Shown here: piece by piece, positions 1-9,909 of the stretch
Layout of the letters: each line of letters begins with the position of its first letter
Position numbering within the stretch: the first letter of the stretch is position 1
Assembly: GCA_900291925.1 (NCBI GenBank)
Contig: UWYS01000006.1
Coordinates: forward strand, 496,001 to 560,000
Direction: 5' to 3'
Length of the DNA: 64,000 bases
From: Thecaphora thlaspeos
Lineage: Eukaryota; Basidiomycota; Ustilaginomycetes; Urocystidales; Glomosporiaceae
Translations under genes and position numbers: made by a program
Notes under the pieces: model-generated
What the model was told of the DNA's origin: nothing
Databases searched by the model: none
The model's input: only the letters and a program-made list of their open reading frames with translations

Positions 1-753
1 TGCTGCCACCACGCCCTGCCAGTCCTCTTCGCCGTAGGTCAGGGCGAGAAAGTCGGTCATGACTTTGAGGCGGCGGCGGAGGCTCTCGACCTCGAGCGTC
101 TTGTCCTCGTTGTCGCGCTGGAGGCCCTTGAGGATCATCTCCTGGCTAAGGAACTCGCGCTCGACCTTGATCGCTGAGAGCCTCGTCAGGCCCTTGTCCG
201 ATTTTTCGCGCGCCGCCTTGCTCTTCTCGCGCTCGTTTGCCAGCTCCTTCTCGAGCTCGCGGTTTCGCTTGTCGAGGTCGAGGATGCGATCGTTCTGCAG
301 CTGGACGGTGTCGAGGAGTTGCTCGACCTCGTTCCAGACTGCCTTTTCCTCGTCTTGCTCGTCGTCGCTGTGGCCGAGGTTGTTGGTGTGGTCGTCTTCG
401 TCGAGGGTAGCTGCCTCGTCCGATGGCCGGGACCGGAGCTGCCCTGGCCGTATCGAGGTGCGCCGTGACGAGGAAGAAAGCGGAGGTTCGTCGCCGGCGG
501 GGAGGATGGAGCTGCGCCGATGTATCCTGCGGAGGAGCGCCTTTGTGGGCGTGACGGGTCCCGGCGACTTGTCCATAGCGGTGGGCAGCGAGATGGAGGA
601 GGCGGACGAGGTCGAGGCGAGCGCAGACTTTGGCGGCCTTGATAAAGGGGTGTAGGTAGATGTGCTGCTCCCTGGTTGATGAGCGGCTGTGCGCCGTGGC
701 GTGTTGGTGGTGGTGAAGGTGGTGAAGGTGGTGAAGGTGTTGTCTGAGGTCAT
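1..753 (-). CDS. Coiled-coil protein of unknown function (3' end missing)
   Basis: The reading frame opens at an ATG at 753 on the minus strand and runs off the left edge after 251 codons without a stop. The first 60 residues are rich in Ser, Thr and Pro and include a short Phe-Thr-Thr repeat. An arginine-rich patch and an acidic patch follow (roughly residues 110-135). From about residue 135 to 230 the protein has strongly charged heptad-like sequence typical of a coiled coil, ending in a short segment with the motif MTDFLALTYGEEDW. I do not recognise the family. A cytoskeletal, kinetochore or scaffold role would be guesswork. It is transcribed divergently from the BRE2 gene. An in-frame ATG about 60 codons further in is an alternative start. 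I see no intron in the visible part. Confidence 0.6.
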   Translation of the reverse strand, partial: MTSDNTFTTFTTFTTTNTPRRTAAHQPGSSTSTYTPLSRPPKSALASTSSASSISLPTAMDKSPGPVTPTKALLRRIHRRSSILPAGDEPPLSSSSRRTSIRPGQLRSRPSDEAATLDEDDHTNNLGHSDDEQDEEKAVWNEVEQLLDTVQLQNDRILDLDKRNRELEKELANEREKSKAAREKSDKGLTRLSAIKVEREFLSQEMILKGLQRDNEDKTLEVESLRRRLKVMTDFLALTYGEEDWQGVVAA

Positions 754-1193
754 TGCCGTTTGCTGCTGGTGCGAGTGGGTCTGTGAAAGGTGGCAAGCTT
801 GCTTCATGTGACGGTAGAAGACGAGGCCGGGGGAGGCGGCACGGACCACTTTCGCCCCGGCCTGGGCCCGTCTCGTTTGCCAAAGTCACACTCAAGACTC
901 ACCCGCGCAGCGCAGCCACCCGCCGGGCTCGCGGCAGTTGCGCGCGTCGCGGAAAGAAAAGGCCACGTGATGAGAGCGGCCGGCCGGCCGGCCGCGGGGC
1001 AGCGAGGACCCTGACTTGCCAGCGGCGCGGGAGCGAGGGCGGAGGTGCGCGTGCCTTGTCCAACGAAGTTCTCACCTTCGCCCACCACCTTCCTCCCACC
1101 TCGCATCGCCGCTTCTTTGCCATCCCCGCATCCTCATCTCCCCAAGCTTCGACGTTCGCAGCGACGGTGCACCGGCAGTCACGTCGTACGGCC
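754..1193. promoter_or_regulatory. Divergent promoter region, coiled-coil gene / BRE2
   Basis: This 440-base spacer separates two genes reading away from each other, so it should hold both promoters and 5' leaders. It contains a CACGTG E-box at 964-969 and a perfect 20-base palindrome made of GGCC repeats at 976-995. I see no TATA box or further gene. Regulatory function is inferred from position only. Confidence 0.4.
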
Positions 1194-3734
1194 ATGGAGC
1201 TCGATTCAAGCTCCAGCATCACCCCTTCCCGACCCACTTACAAGCGCAAGCACCAAGATACGCTCCACGTTCAAGTTGACTCGCCCCCGCTCCAGTCTCT
1301 CCCTCTGCCGCAGGCAGCAGGCACACTATCATCGGTCAAGATCGAGCCATCCCTCCGCGACGTGTCGACCCCGCCTTCTTCGCCCGCGCCCTCCCATCAG
1401 AGCAATCTCCATGATGCCCCCGACTTCCATAGCACCAGCGCAAGGCACGACAACTCCATAGGCGGGCAAAAGGCCCTTCTCTCCAGGACCGCTCCGCACC
1501 TGCTTGACCACCGACCGTCGCCTTCCGTCTCTCGCACACCCTCCTTGCCGCCCTCGGGACGCTCTAGCCCCACCTCAGAAGACGACCACTCCGCCTCGGG
1601 CCACCACGGCCGCCAATCCTCGTCTGCCCCTTCGTCTTCCTCGAAGAGGGTCTCGACCGTCCACAAGACGCCCGAGGGCTACCGAGGTCCCGTTCCTTTC
1701 CAACATGACTCTGAGGACATCGTCAGGCGTCCCCAGCTGGTCGTCGCTCCTGGCTCGGCAGGCGCGCTGTTCAACACGATCAACTTCCCCGTCAACCGCA
1801 ACCAGTGGCGCTACACGGGCACCGGCCCCGCGACGCAACACCTTCCCAATACCGTCTACAAGACGCTTCAGGTATCGCCCGACTGCATACACTGGTGCTG
1901 GTCCGATCGATCCGTCTTTTCCAAGCTCAGCAAAGAGGCCAGCGTCTTCAGCACAGACAAGGGCTTCAGGAGCGGCCGAACCAATGTGGGCGTAAGGCAG
2001 GGTGAGTGGTACGCCGAGATCGAGATCCTCGCGCCGGAGCAGGTAGTACCGAGCGTCGGAGCGGCGCACGTCGGACCGCCGCCGGCACCCATGAGGGACG
2101 GGCCGCACGTCCGCGTCGGCTGGGGACGAAGGGAGGCGCCGCTCAACGCCCCGGCCGGCTTCGACGGCTACTCGTACGCCTACCGCGACAGGACGGGCGA
2201 CAGAGTGACCCTTTCGCGCCCACAGTCGTACGGCAGGCCATACACGATGGGCGACGTGGTCGGGCTCTACATCAAACTGCCGCCGGAGCGCGAGGCGGAG
2301 GACGAATGGGACCCGGCCAAGATTCGACGCGAACGCCTGCCCATTCGGTACAAGGGCCAGCTTTACTTTGAGGCGCTCGAGTACGGCCGAAGCCGCGAGA
2401 TGGAGCATCTCAAGGACCTCAGCCGCAAGGGACTCGGGCTGGAGGAGGCGGTGGCGAGCATCAACAGTGCTTCTACGGGCGAAGGCGGGACGACAGATGC
2501 TAGCGGATCGGGCGGAACGGCTCTCGGCTCTTCCGGCGGCGCTAGCAATGGGGGCTCGGCCAAGGTCAAGAACAAGAGCCGCAGCAAAGCCCTCAGCGGC
2601 GTCAAAGACAAGCAGACGGGGCCGAGAAAGCCACAATATCGACCTCTGCCGCGCCTGAAGAGCAGCGTGATCGGGTTCTTTGTCAATGGCGAGCCGCAGG
2701 GGACGGCCTTTACGGACCTCTTCGACTACCGTCCGCTCAGGGTCAAGGCAGCCGACCCTGGCAGATCGACGCCTGGCGGTGCGAGTGGCAGCGGCGGCGG
2801 CAGTGGGGGCCCGTCGAAGGACCGTCGCAAATCCGCCGATGTCGCGCCGGTGGTGCGCAGTCGTGAAAACATCTTTGACGATGGTGCGCTAGGCTACTTT
2901 CCCTTCGTCTCGTGCTACGGCAATGCGCGAGCACGGCTGATCACAGGCGACGAAGGATTCCGCTTCCCACCACCTGTCGATATCAAAACGTCCCTCCTGC
3001 AAGTCGACCGAACCAAGAACGCCGTAGCGCAAGATGGACCCAACTACGACGACGACGACGACGTCAAAATGCAAATAGACGATATCCCTCAACACTCCCC
3101 CTCCACTATACAACGGTGGAAACCACTTTGCGAGAGATACGCCGAACACGTAGAGGAACAGTGGCGACACGACGTAGCGGACGAAGAACGAGCTGCCAAG
3201 ATAGCACAGGAAGAGGCGGAGAAGACTGAGAAGAAGGAACAACAAAAAGCCGCCGTCGCTGCGGCGAGGAGAGAGAGGGAGAGGGAGAAGAATGCCAAAT
3301 TCAAAATCGAGCGTAGCGATACTGGCGGTGCAGGGGGTAGTGAAACGGCATCACCAGTCCCTACGTCCAAGTCTACACCTACGACTACGTCAACTTCGAA
3401 CATACAAACGATGCAAGAGGACGGTACGAATTTTTTGTCATCTTCGCATCTCACTACGCAAGACGATGAAACAGTGACTTCCATACCATCCCACCAGCAT
3501 CGCAATGGTGAACGATCAAGGGAAGCAGAAACACATCAACAACAAGAAGGAACAGAAAAGTCGAAATTTCACCAGGAAGAAACTAGGATTCACCTAGAGA
3601 TGATGTTTAGAGCTGCTAGGAATCAAGAGTTGGAGGAGGAAGACGACGACCACGTTATGGACGTCGACACACATGCCAATGCAGAGGGGGAAGAGGAGGT
3701 AGTCGATGTCGTAGTGGGTATGTCGGCTTCCTAG
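1194..3734 (+). CDS. BRE2: Bre2/Ash2-type SPRY protein, COMPASS histone H3K4 methyltransferase subunit
   Basis: This single-exon gene encodes 846 residues. The start is the ATG at 1194 in a good context. The frame is open upstream, but that part looks like leader sequence. The first 200 residues are disordered and rich in Ser and Pro. From about residue 218 to 590 there is a SPRY domain of Ash2/Bre2 type: the opening block around YKTLQVSPDCIHWCW, the GVRQGEWYAEIEI strand, the VGLYIKLPP segment, and the closing FVNGEPQGTAF and PFVSCYGNARARL blocks. Two Gly/Ser-rich insertions (about residues 420-480 and 520-548) interrupt it. The tail is acidic, then Glu/Lys/Arg-rich. Ash2/Bre2 proteins are core parts of the Set1 complex that methylates histone H3 lysine 4 in the nucleus. 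No PHD or winged-helix part is visible, which fits fungal Bre2 better than animal Ash2. Confidence 0.88.
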   Translation: MELDSSSSITPSRPTYKRKHQDTLHVQVDSPPLQSLPLPQAAGTLSSVKIEPSLRDVSTPPSSPAPSHQSNLHDAPDFHSTSARHDNSIGGQKALLSRTAPHLLDHRPSPSVSRTPSLPPSGRSSPTSEDDHSASGHHGRQSSSAPSSSSKRVSTVHKTPEGYRGPVPFQHDSEDIVRRPQLVVAPGSAGALFNTINFPVNRNQWRYTGTGPATQHLPNTVYKTLQVSPDCIHWCWSDRSVFSKLSKEASVFSTDKGFRSGRTNVGVRQGEWYAEIEILAPEQVVPSVGAAHVGPPPAPMRDGPHVRVGWGRREAPLNAPAGFDGYSYAYRDRTGDRVTLSRPQSYGRPYTMGDVVGLYIKLPPEREAEDEWDPAKIRRERLPIRYKGQLYFEALEYGRSREMEHLKDLSRKGLGLEEAVASINSASTGEGGTTDASGSGGTALGSSGGASNGGSAKVKNKSRSKALSGVKDKQTGPRKPQYRPLPRLKSSVIGFFVNGEPQGTAFTDLFDYRPLRVKAADPGRSTPGGASGSGGGSGGPSKDRRKSADVAPVVRSRENIFDDGALGYFPFVSCYGNARARLITGDEGFRFPPPVDIKTSLLQVDRTKNAVAQDGPNYDDDDDVKMQIDDIPQHSPSTIQRWKPLCERYAEHVEEQWRHDVADEERAAKIAQEEAEKTEKKEQQKAAVAAARREREREKNAKFKIERSDTGGAGGSETASPVPTSKSTPTTTSTSNIQTMQEDGTNFLSSSHLTTQDDETVTSIPSHQHRNGERSREAETHQQQEGTEKSKFHQEETRIHLEMMFRAARNQELEEEDDDHVMDVDTHANAEGEEEVVDVVVGMSAS

Positions 3735-3974
3735 TCCCAACCTAGCTGCCGTCGCCGTACAGACGTCGAGACATTTGCAAATTGCTCTGAACGTTCTTGC
3801 GTTTATTCCGTTTTTGTGATTCAGACCAAGAACAAAAGGTAGGACAGAGACGCAAAGAAGGACATGATGGCATGGAAGAAGATGTGTGATGCCGACTGAA
3901 GCTCGGCTCTGCCATTGTAAACGATGAGGAGCAACGTCCACCAAGACCCTCTCGACCTCCCTTGGGTACGACAT

Positions 3975-5267
3975 CTAACGCCCCGTCCCGGACCCCGCCC
4001 CGATACACTCGGGATCCAGCCGTCCGATCTCGACCCACTTCTCGATCAAGTCGCACACGCCCGGATATCCGCCCCTCTCTGACCCCGTCGTCACACTCGA
4101 TGACGCCGCCCCTCCACCGCCGCCGCCGCCGCTCGTCTTGAACTCCTTAAAGTCAAAGAGACGGTTCTCCGTGCCAAAGGCGATAAAGTGGGCAAAGAGC
4201 GAGTTGAAGTGGCCCTCGCAGCAGAGGTGGAGGAGGTGTGGGAACTGGGCGTGGTAGATGTGCGCAAAGACGCGCAACAGCTGCTTGTAGATGTGCTTGC
4301 ACGTCATGAGGAACGTCGGCGGGAACTCGCGGGCTGGCGCGTGAAAGTGGCGGTAGGCGGGAGGAGAGAGGTGGTGAGCCAGGGCGTCGCCTCGAGGGGG
4401 GAGGGAGGACGATGGAGAGGTGAGCAAGGGTACACTTACCTGCTTTTGTTGGGAATGTCGCCTCGTCGCTCAGCAGGCCGCCAACCCATGTCATGACGTA
4501 GTCGATGTACTGCGGCGCCGGGAGCTTGACCTGCTTCCTGTTCTGGTCGATCCAGGTATAGTCGAGGCTGCGGGCAGGGTTTGCGAAGGTGGTCCGGTTA
4601 GAAGTGGCTCTTCAGAACATGGTCAACATCGAAGCGGACAAAGAGGAGATTGGCGCTACACACCCGACGCCGGCCGACATGGTCGGGTTGTTCTGAATCG
4701 TGCAGAACTCGGTCAGCACGCCGTAGAACTGGTTGAGGTTGTTGAAGAAGTCAAAGACTGTCGGGGCGAATTTTGGGTGGTGGCCCACGGAGATTGAATC
4801 AGATAAGCTTCAAAGTGCCGCTCCTAGCAGTCGCATAAAGGTATCGCCGCGCGACTCACGGTTGACGGCGACCCACTCCTTTGGGTCGACGTACTTTGGG
4901 ACGGTGACAATCGACTTGAGGCTTCCCTTGACGAGCGTCGCGCCAACGAATGGCTGGCAGAGGTAGAGGGGCCTGCCGCTTGCGCCGAGGCTGGAGGCGG
5001 ACGATGATGCTGCGGTGGGGCTGCGTGGGTAGTTGTGCTGCAGCTGCTGCGTGTTGGGGTCAAAGGTGGGCATGGATGACTGGGTGGGCGACTTCTTGGG
5101 GCGCGAGGATCGGCCCATCGAGCGGCTGGGAGGCGGGAGGTGGGGATGATGAGGGTGAGCGGCGTATTGTCTCGAGGATGGAAGGAAGCGCCTGTCCATG
5201 CAAGGAAAGGCGAGCGAGGCGTGGCGCAGGCACAAGGAACTTACCCTATGGAATTGAAGAAGCTCAT
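3975..5267 (-). CDS. MOB2: Mob2-like NDR/LATS kinase activator (Mob1/phocein family)
   Basis: Five exons join in frame to give 289 residues: 5267-5245, 5125-4860, 4757-4664, 4567-4440 and 4333-3975. The first exon encodes only MSFFNSIG. The core matches the Mob fold: the entry strand around ATLVKGSLKSIVTVPKYVD, the block TEFCTIQNNPTMSAG, the YTWIDQNRKQV segment, and the LLRVFAHIYHAQF helix with its histidines. The second zinc-ligand cysteine of Mob1 is replaced by Asn, and the ALVKGS-type entry resembles Mob2 rather than Mob1. Mob2 proteins bind and activate NDR-family kinases (Cbk1/Orb6) that control polarity and cell separation. A poly-Gly run near the C-terminus is an insertion. All introns are 96-119 nt with GT-AG ends. 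It converges on BRE2 with a spacer of 240 bases. Confidence 0.88.
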
Positions 5268-5850
5268 TCTCGGATAGGAGCTCCGCTCTCTGGAGGAGCA
5301 GTGCTGTGGTGGCAGATGATGCGGGCCTGCAGTGCAGAGACGAGTCGATGACAGAGCGTGGTGAGGGGGAGCAGCTGACGATGGACGACGCTGGCTCGGC
5401 CCGTTGGGACGTCGGTGTAAGGTTTGCGCGGCCACAGGGTGGAGAGAAGCGGAGCGTTGGCGTCCGTTTGCTGATGGCAGCTTCGCGCAAGGGGAAGTTG
5501 AGCGGCGATCGACGGGATGTGTTGAGTCGTCCAGGTGGGTAGATAATGGAAGGCTTGAAGGGCGTGGGGTGATGGGGGGCTGGTAGCGTGGTGATGGCGG
5601 TGGTGGTGGTTGTTTGCCGTCAAAGCGAGGGAGCACCTTGGCCTGGGCGCTCTGCTCTCTCATTCCCTCGACGCTCGGGCCCATCCGCTCGGTCGGTGGC
5701 CCGCTCTCCTCTGGGCCGAGTGAAAAGTGGGCGGTTCCCCGAACCGAGCTCCGGAACTCGGGACTGCTTAGTTAACTATTGAAAATTCGGGAGTCGGAGA
5801 ACCAACTAGGGTTACAAATTACCCGGGGTGTGAGGCTTTACATGTAAGCG

Positions 5851-6039
5851 AGGCTATGAACACACCTTCCAAGGAGGCACACCACAGATCTATGCACATT
5901 GGTGCATGTCACTGCAGCACACCAAATGTGCAGATCTTGCCTGTCTGCCAGCACAGATGCTGCCCTGACTGCTGCCCTGACCATCAACCATCCATAAGGA
6001 TCCATAATGACTCCCAGCCAGCCAGCAGCCAAGCAGCTG

Positions 6040-6091
<52 letters not shown>

Positions 6092-6845
6092 ACCATTGCT
6101 GCAACACACACACAGAGACAAGGACTCCTCTTTCAACATTTGATCTGCCCTGCCCACCATTGCATGACTGGAAAGCCCTCTTCTTCCATTGTCTCCTTGC
6201 CATGCATTGCTATTGGAGCATAAACCTACAGTACCACCATCATCTTGGGTCCGCAGACATTCCTGTTGGCAAATGTGATGATGCACACTGGCAAGTTGCC
6301 CTCACCCTCACCCTTGCCCATGCCCTCACACTCCAACCCAAGGCTGCAGCCAAAGCGAGGACATCAACAGAGACTGCCCTGCTTCTGATCCTTGTCCCAT
6401 CACTCATCAGCTGACACTTGCCTGCTCTTCTTTCCTTCCTATTGTGTAGATAGGCATGCTACTACTGTATGTAGCAAATGGGACATCTTTGTTGCTGGTT
6501 ACAATTATCCCTCCATTCCACCCTGACTTTGAGCAAGGCATGTCTTGCTAGAGTCTAACTGTGTATGTCACGTTAACCTTTCATGTTGCCCTGAAAGGCA
6601 ACAACAAGTTGATGCTCACATACACAACACCAAGGTGAGCTGGCTGATCTTCAAGCCTTGCCAGTGTACAGTGACCCCTAGCCAGAGTATTGTACTGTAC
6701 TCTGATTGCTGATTGGCACAGGCACCACCTTGACAAGGAACACCAGGCTGAGCATCCCCACTCTCCTGCCTTCAGGCAGCAATTCCCAGCCTAACTTTAC
6801 ACCACACTTGTACAGTAACTATGTACAGTGTCAAGAGTATGCCAG
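5851..6845. repeat. CpG-depleted island, possible relic of a silenced element
   Basis: Reading the 995 bases line by line gives exactly three CG dinucleotides, against many per 100 bases in the flanks. TG and CA words are frequent, as expected after deamination of methylated CpG. No open reading frame resembles a transposase, reverse transcriptase or other known protein. It could be a degenerate transposon, a former repeat, or simply foreign DNA. Confidence 0.45.
6042..6091. repeat. (CT)n followed by (GT)n microsatellite
   Basis: A run of about 17 CT units (6043-6076) passes directly into about seven GT units (6077-6091). It lies inside the CpG-depleted island and has no coding potential. 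Confidence 0.95.
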
Positions 6846-6956
6846 CGACATTTACCCTGTTTATCCGGTGTCGCATGACCATCTAAGCCCGCCTTACTTG
6901 ACAGATACAGATACTGAAGGCGAACCACCAACGGGCCGACACGATCTCCGACGGAA

Positions 6957-6980
6957 TACAGTACAGAGTTCTGTACTGTA
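6957..6980. repeat. Perfect inverted repeat, 11-base arms
   Basis: The arms TACAGTACAGA and TCTGTACTGTA flank a 2-base spacer. It is the most perfect of many GTACAGT/ACTGTAC motifs in this block. It could be a protein-binding site or a relic terminal repeat; function is unknown. Confidence 0.85.
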
Positions 6981-7474
6981 CAACACAGGGGGATCGGCTT
7001 AGCATAGCCTTACAGTATTGATACGGTGTCTGCAGGGCTTTTCCATATCTGTTACATATCCACACGTTCTGCCTGCCCGCCGAAAATTCTGTAGGCTACA
7101 CCTTGCAGTCAATTGACTGTACACCCGCCCTTTGTCGCCCGCCTCCTGAACATCGATGGAAGAGGCGCTTGCGTCAGTCGGAGTGCAGTGGTGCAAGCCG
7201 CCTGCAGCTTCGCCAAAGGGGGTCGAAGCGAACCTTGTCCTGCGCAAGGGCCGTTCTGACAGAACAGTAAGAGTAATACGCGATCCGAAGGCTGCCGCAG
7301 CGCAGACTGACAGGCAGGGTCAACTGTTGTACACGGTAACTATCTGTACAGTGCGGACCTGACGGTGTCAAGCCCACCTCCGGCCCGACGAGCCTCTCTG
7401 TTAGTCTCGGGTTCCTGTGTCAGAAGAACAACATCCAGCTGCTTCGCCACAGATGGCAGTTAGTCAGGTACCTA

Positions 7475-7490
7475 CAGTACCTAGGTACTG
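7475..7490. promoter_or_regulatory. 16-base perfect palindrome upstream of the lipase
   Basis: CAGTACCTAGGTACTG reads the same on both strands and sits about 200 bases before the lipase ATG. The position and symmetry would suit a dimeric transcription-factor site. It also belongs to the GTAC-rich motif family of the upstream block, so it may be repeat-derived. Confidence 0.4.
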
Positions 7491-7688
7491 CACCAAGTGA
7501 ATGCCCTTAGCTCATGGATCCTTTGCACTGAAATATCTCCGTGCCAAAAGCCTGAAGACCGTTCACCGTCCCTTCCATCCATCCATCCATCCTCCTCCAC
7601 CCCTCGCGCTCTCTCCCTCCTCTCTTCCTCTCCTCCTCTCCTCTCCTCCCCTACCCTCCCCATCATCCCTCCTTCGACCTTCGCTACG

Positions 7689-9175
7689 ATGCGCGTCGGT
7701 CCGCTCGCCCCTCTTGTCGGCGCGCTCGTCGCGTTCGTCTGCCTCCCCTCTGCCCTTGCCCGTCCTGTTGACGAACTGAGCGGCAACCCATTCTTCTCGC
7801 GGGCTAACCCAGACTTCCCCAACCCCAAGGTCGACCCGTTCTACCAGGCGCCCACCACGCTCTCCGCGTCGCAGAACGGTGAGGTGCTGAGGCGACGCTC
7901 TGTCCCGACCAACGTCCAGAGCGTCTTCCTCGACTCGAGCTACCAGCTCTACTACTGCACCGAGGACACGCACGGCGATCCCACGGGCACGGTTGCCACC
8001 CTCTTTGTTCCCAAGACGCCCTCGAAGACGCCCAAGCTCCTCTCGCTGCAGTGGTACGAGGACTCGGTGTCGCTCGATTGCTCGCCCAGCTTTGCGCTCG
8101 TCCAGAACAGCGGCAGCACCAATGCCATCGTAGGCTTCCTCGACATCGGCATCATCACGCAGTACGCCCTCGCCAAGGGATGGTACGTCGTCCACTCGGA
8201 CCACGAGGGTCCCAAGTTGTCCTTCATCGCCGGACACAACTCTGGACGTGCCGTGCTCGACAGCATCCGCGCCGCCATCAACGACCAGAAGCTACCCGCC
8301 GACACAAAGGTCGCCATGACGGGATACAGCGGTGGCGCCCACGCAACCGTCTGGGCCGAGACGCTGCACGAATCGTACGCCCCCGAGGTGAGCAGTTTCG
8401 ACGAGGATCGCATCAAAAACAAGCACACGTTGCTAACCCCTTTTTCGCCCCTTTGCTTTCTCGGCCTCGAACGCAGATCAACATCGTTGGCTCTTGTCAC
8501 GGCGGTACGCCGGTGGATCCGAAGGGCACGCTCGAGCTGATCAACAAGGGACCTTTTGCCGGCTTCGCGTTTGCCGGGCTGCTTGGACTGATGAGCCAGT
8601 ACCCTGAGCTGGACGCCTACGTCCGCTCCATCCTGACCGACGCCGGCAGGGAGAAGCTGTCACGTTTCACGGCCACTGGCTTCTACCTCCCGTCCGTGGT
8701 GACGGGAGCGCTGTTCGAAAACATCTTCAGCTACACGAACGTTTCAAACCCTCTCGCCGATCCTGTTGTCATCAAGGTGCTCAAGACCGAGAGTCTACTG
8801 GACGGCTATGCGAGCGAGACTGTCCCGGTCCCCAAGCATCCTCGACTTATCTTCCACGGTGCCGTCGATGAGATTGTGACCTACGCCGATAACAAGGAGT
8901 ACGTGAGGGATCAGTGTAAGCACGGCGCCAACATTCAGTTCAACATGCTGCTCGCCGAGCACATCACGGGCGAACTCTTCGGACTACCTGGTACCATCAA
9001 CTTCCTCACCCAGGCTTTGGAGGGTACCATCCCCGAGGTCAAGTGTGGCACCATTCTCCCTGACTTCAAACTCGGTCTGTATGATCCCAAGTTCGACGAA
9101 CTTATGGGCAAGGACCTCGCCAACCAGGCTAGAGCGTTTAAAGGTACCAAGTCGCCCTTTGGTCGCAACTACTAG
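7689..9175 (+). CDS. Secreted lipase, Cal-A/LIP family
   Basis: Two exons (7689-8387 and 8477-9175) encode 465 residues. The first 24 residues form a signal peptide ending ALA, so the enzyme is secreted. The nucleophile motif GYSGG places the catalytic Ser at residue 214. The Asp in HGAVDEIV is residue 364 and the His in LLAEHITG is residue 395. Offset by about 30 residues, this matches the Ser/Asp/His order and spacing known for Candida (Pseudozyma) antarctica lipase A, and the length agrees. Such enzymes hydrolyse triacylglycerols outside the cell. The start was chosen because it begins the signal peptide, although the frame is open upstream. A CT-rich leader precedes the ATG. The gene stands beside the CpG-depleted block, an accessory-like context. 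Confidence 0.92.
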
Positions 9176-9838
9176 AAAAACCCCTTCCTCCTCCCTTCCC
9201 TTCCTTCCCTCCCTTCTTTCCTTCCCTGTTCTATTCGATCCTCTTCCCTCGACACTCCTCCCGAAGCCTCCTTCTGAGACGCCACGGCGGTCGAGCACGA
9301 CCCTTCTATACAACGTGCGACAAGTCAGGAATGGGTCACGACAGCTCCCGTCCCTCCCCCTCTCTCTCTACCCACTACACTATCCTTGTAAAACCCCGCA
9401 TCCTTTCCCCATCATCCCCCCAGTATTGTCTCTCTCTAACTTAAGAACGCCTGCACATTTCACATGTTTCTGTATTCTGTCACCGTCGATTTTTCTTCAA
9501 TCACAATCGTCACCTCGCTTCCTGCACTTTGTTCCCTTTCGAAGGAGAAAAAAGACCGTCGTATGCCTCCTCGCGCGTTTTGACGCGCGCGAATCACGGT
9601 CAACCTAGTCGAGATGATGTAGCAACAGCCTTGCGTTCCTTGCTCGTCTCCCATCACGCCGAACTAGCACGATCTAGCGTTCATGTAGAACGTCACAGGT
9701 TATAAAATTGCGAGAATGGGTGCGGACTGGTGTACAAATACAGTGACGATGACGGAGCAGAGCAATTGCTCGTCCGGAAGAGAAGACGTAGACGATAAAT
9801 GGTGGAGGATGGTCGAACACGGTGGTGCAACAAGTAGG

Positions 9839-9875
<37 letters not shown>

Positions 9876-9909
9876 GATCAGGGCGCGGCACGACGAGGCA
9901 TGGTCACCT
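9176..9909. other. Convergent 3' region, lipase / RPD3
   Basis: This 734-base spacer separates two converging genes. It begins with a pyrimidine-rich lipase 3' UTR and contains a (GA)n microsatellite at 9844-9872. I see no gene in it. Confidence 0.7.
9844..9872. repeat. (GA)n microsatellite
   Basis: About fourteen GA units lie in the convergent spacer just past the stop codon of the histone deacetylase gene. The repeat is non-coding. Confidence 0.95.

Larger units (their letters stand above)
5268..7688. other. Gene-free block with CpG-poor island and palindromes
   Basis: I find no credible gene in this 2.4 kb between the divergent MOB2 and lipase genes. The first 500 bases look like ordinary GC-rich promoter sequence. 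From 5851 to 6845 only three CpG dinucleotides occur (6252, 6356, 6571), while TG and CA are very common. A CT/GT microsatellite lies inside. From about 6660 to 7490 the sequence is rich in GTAC-centred motifs and contains two perfect palindromes. The composition suggests a decayed, formerly methylated insertion, but no recognisable transposon protein remains. Confidence 0.6.

Noticed and set aside
59..655. 198-codon open frame on the plus strand, Ser/Arg-rich
   Set aside because: It is the shadow of the coiled-coil gene on the other strand; its composition follows from the complementary codons.
5838..6414. Overlapping open frames across the CT/GT microsatellite
   Set aside because: They encode simple repeats (Ser-Leu, Arg-Glu) and exist only because the dinucleotide repeat has no stop codon.
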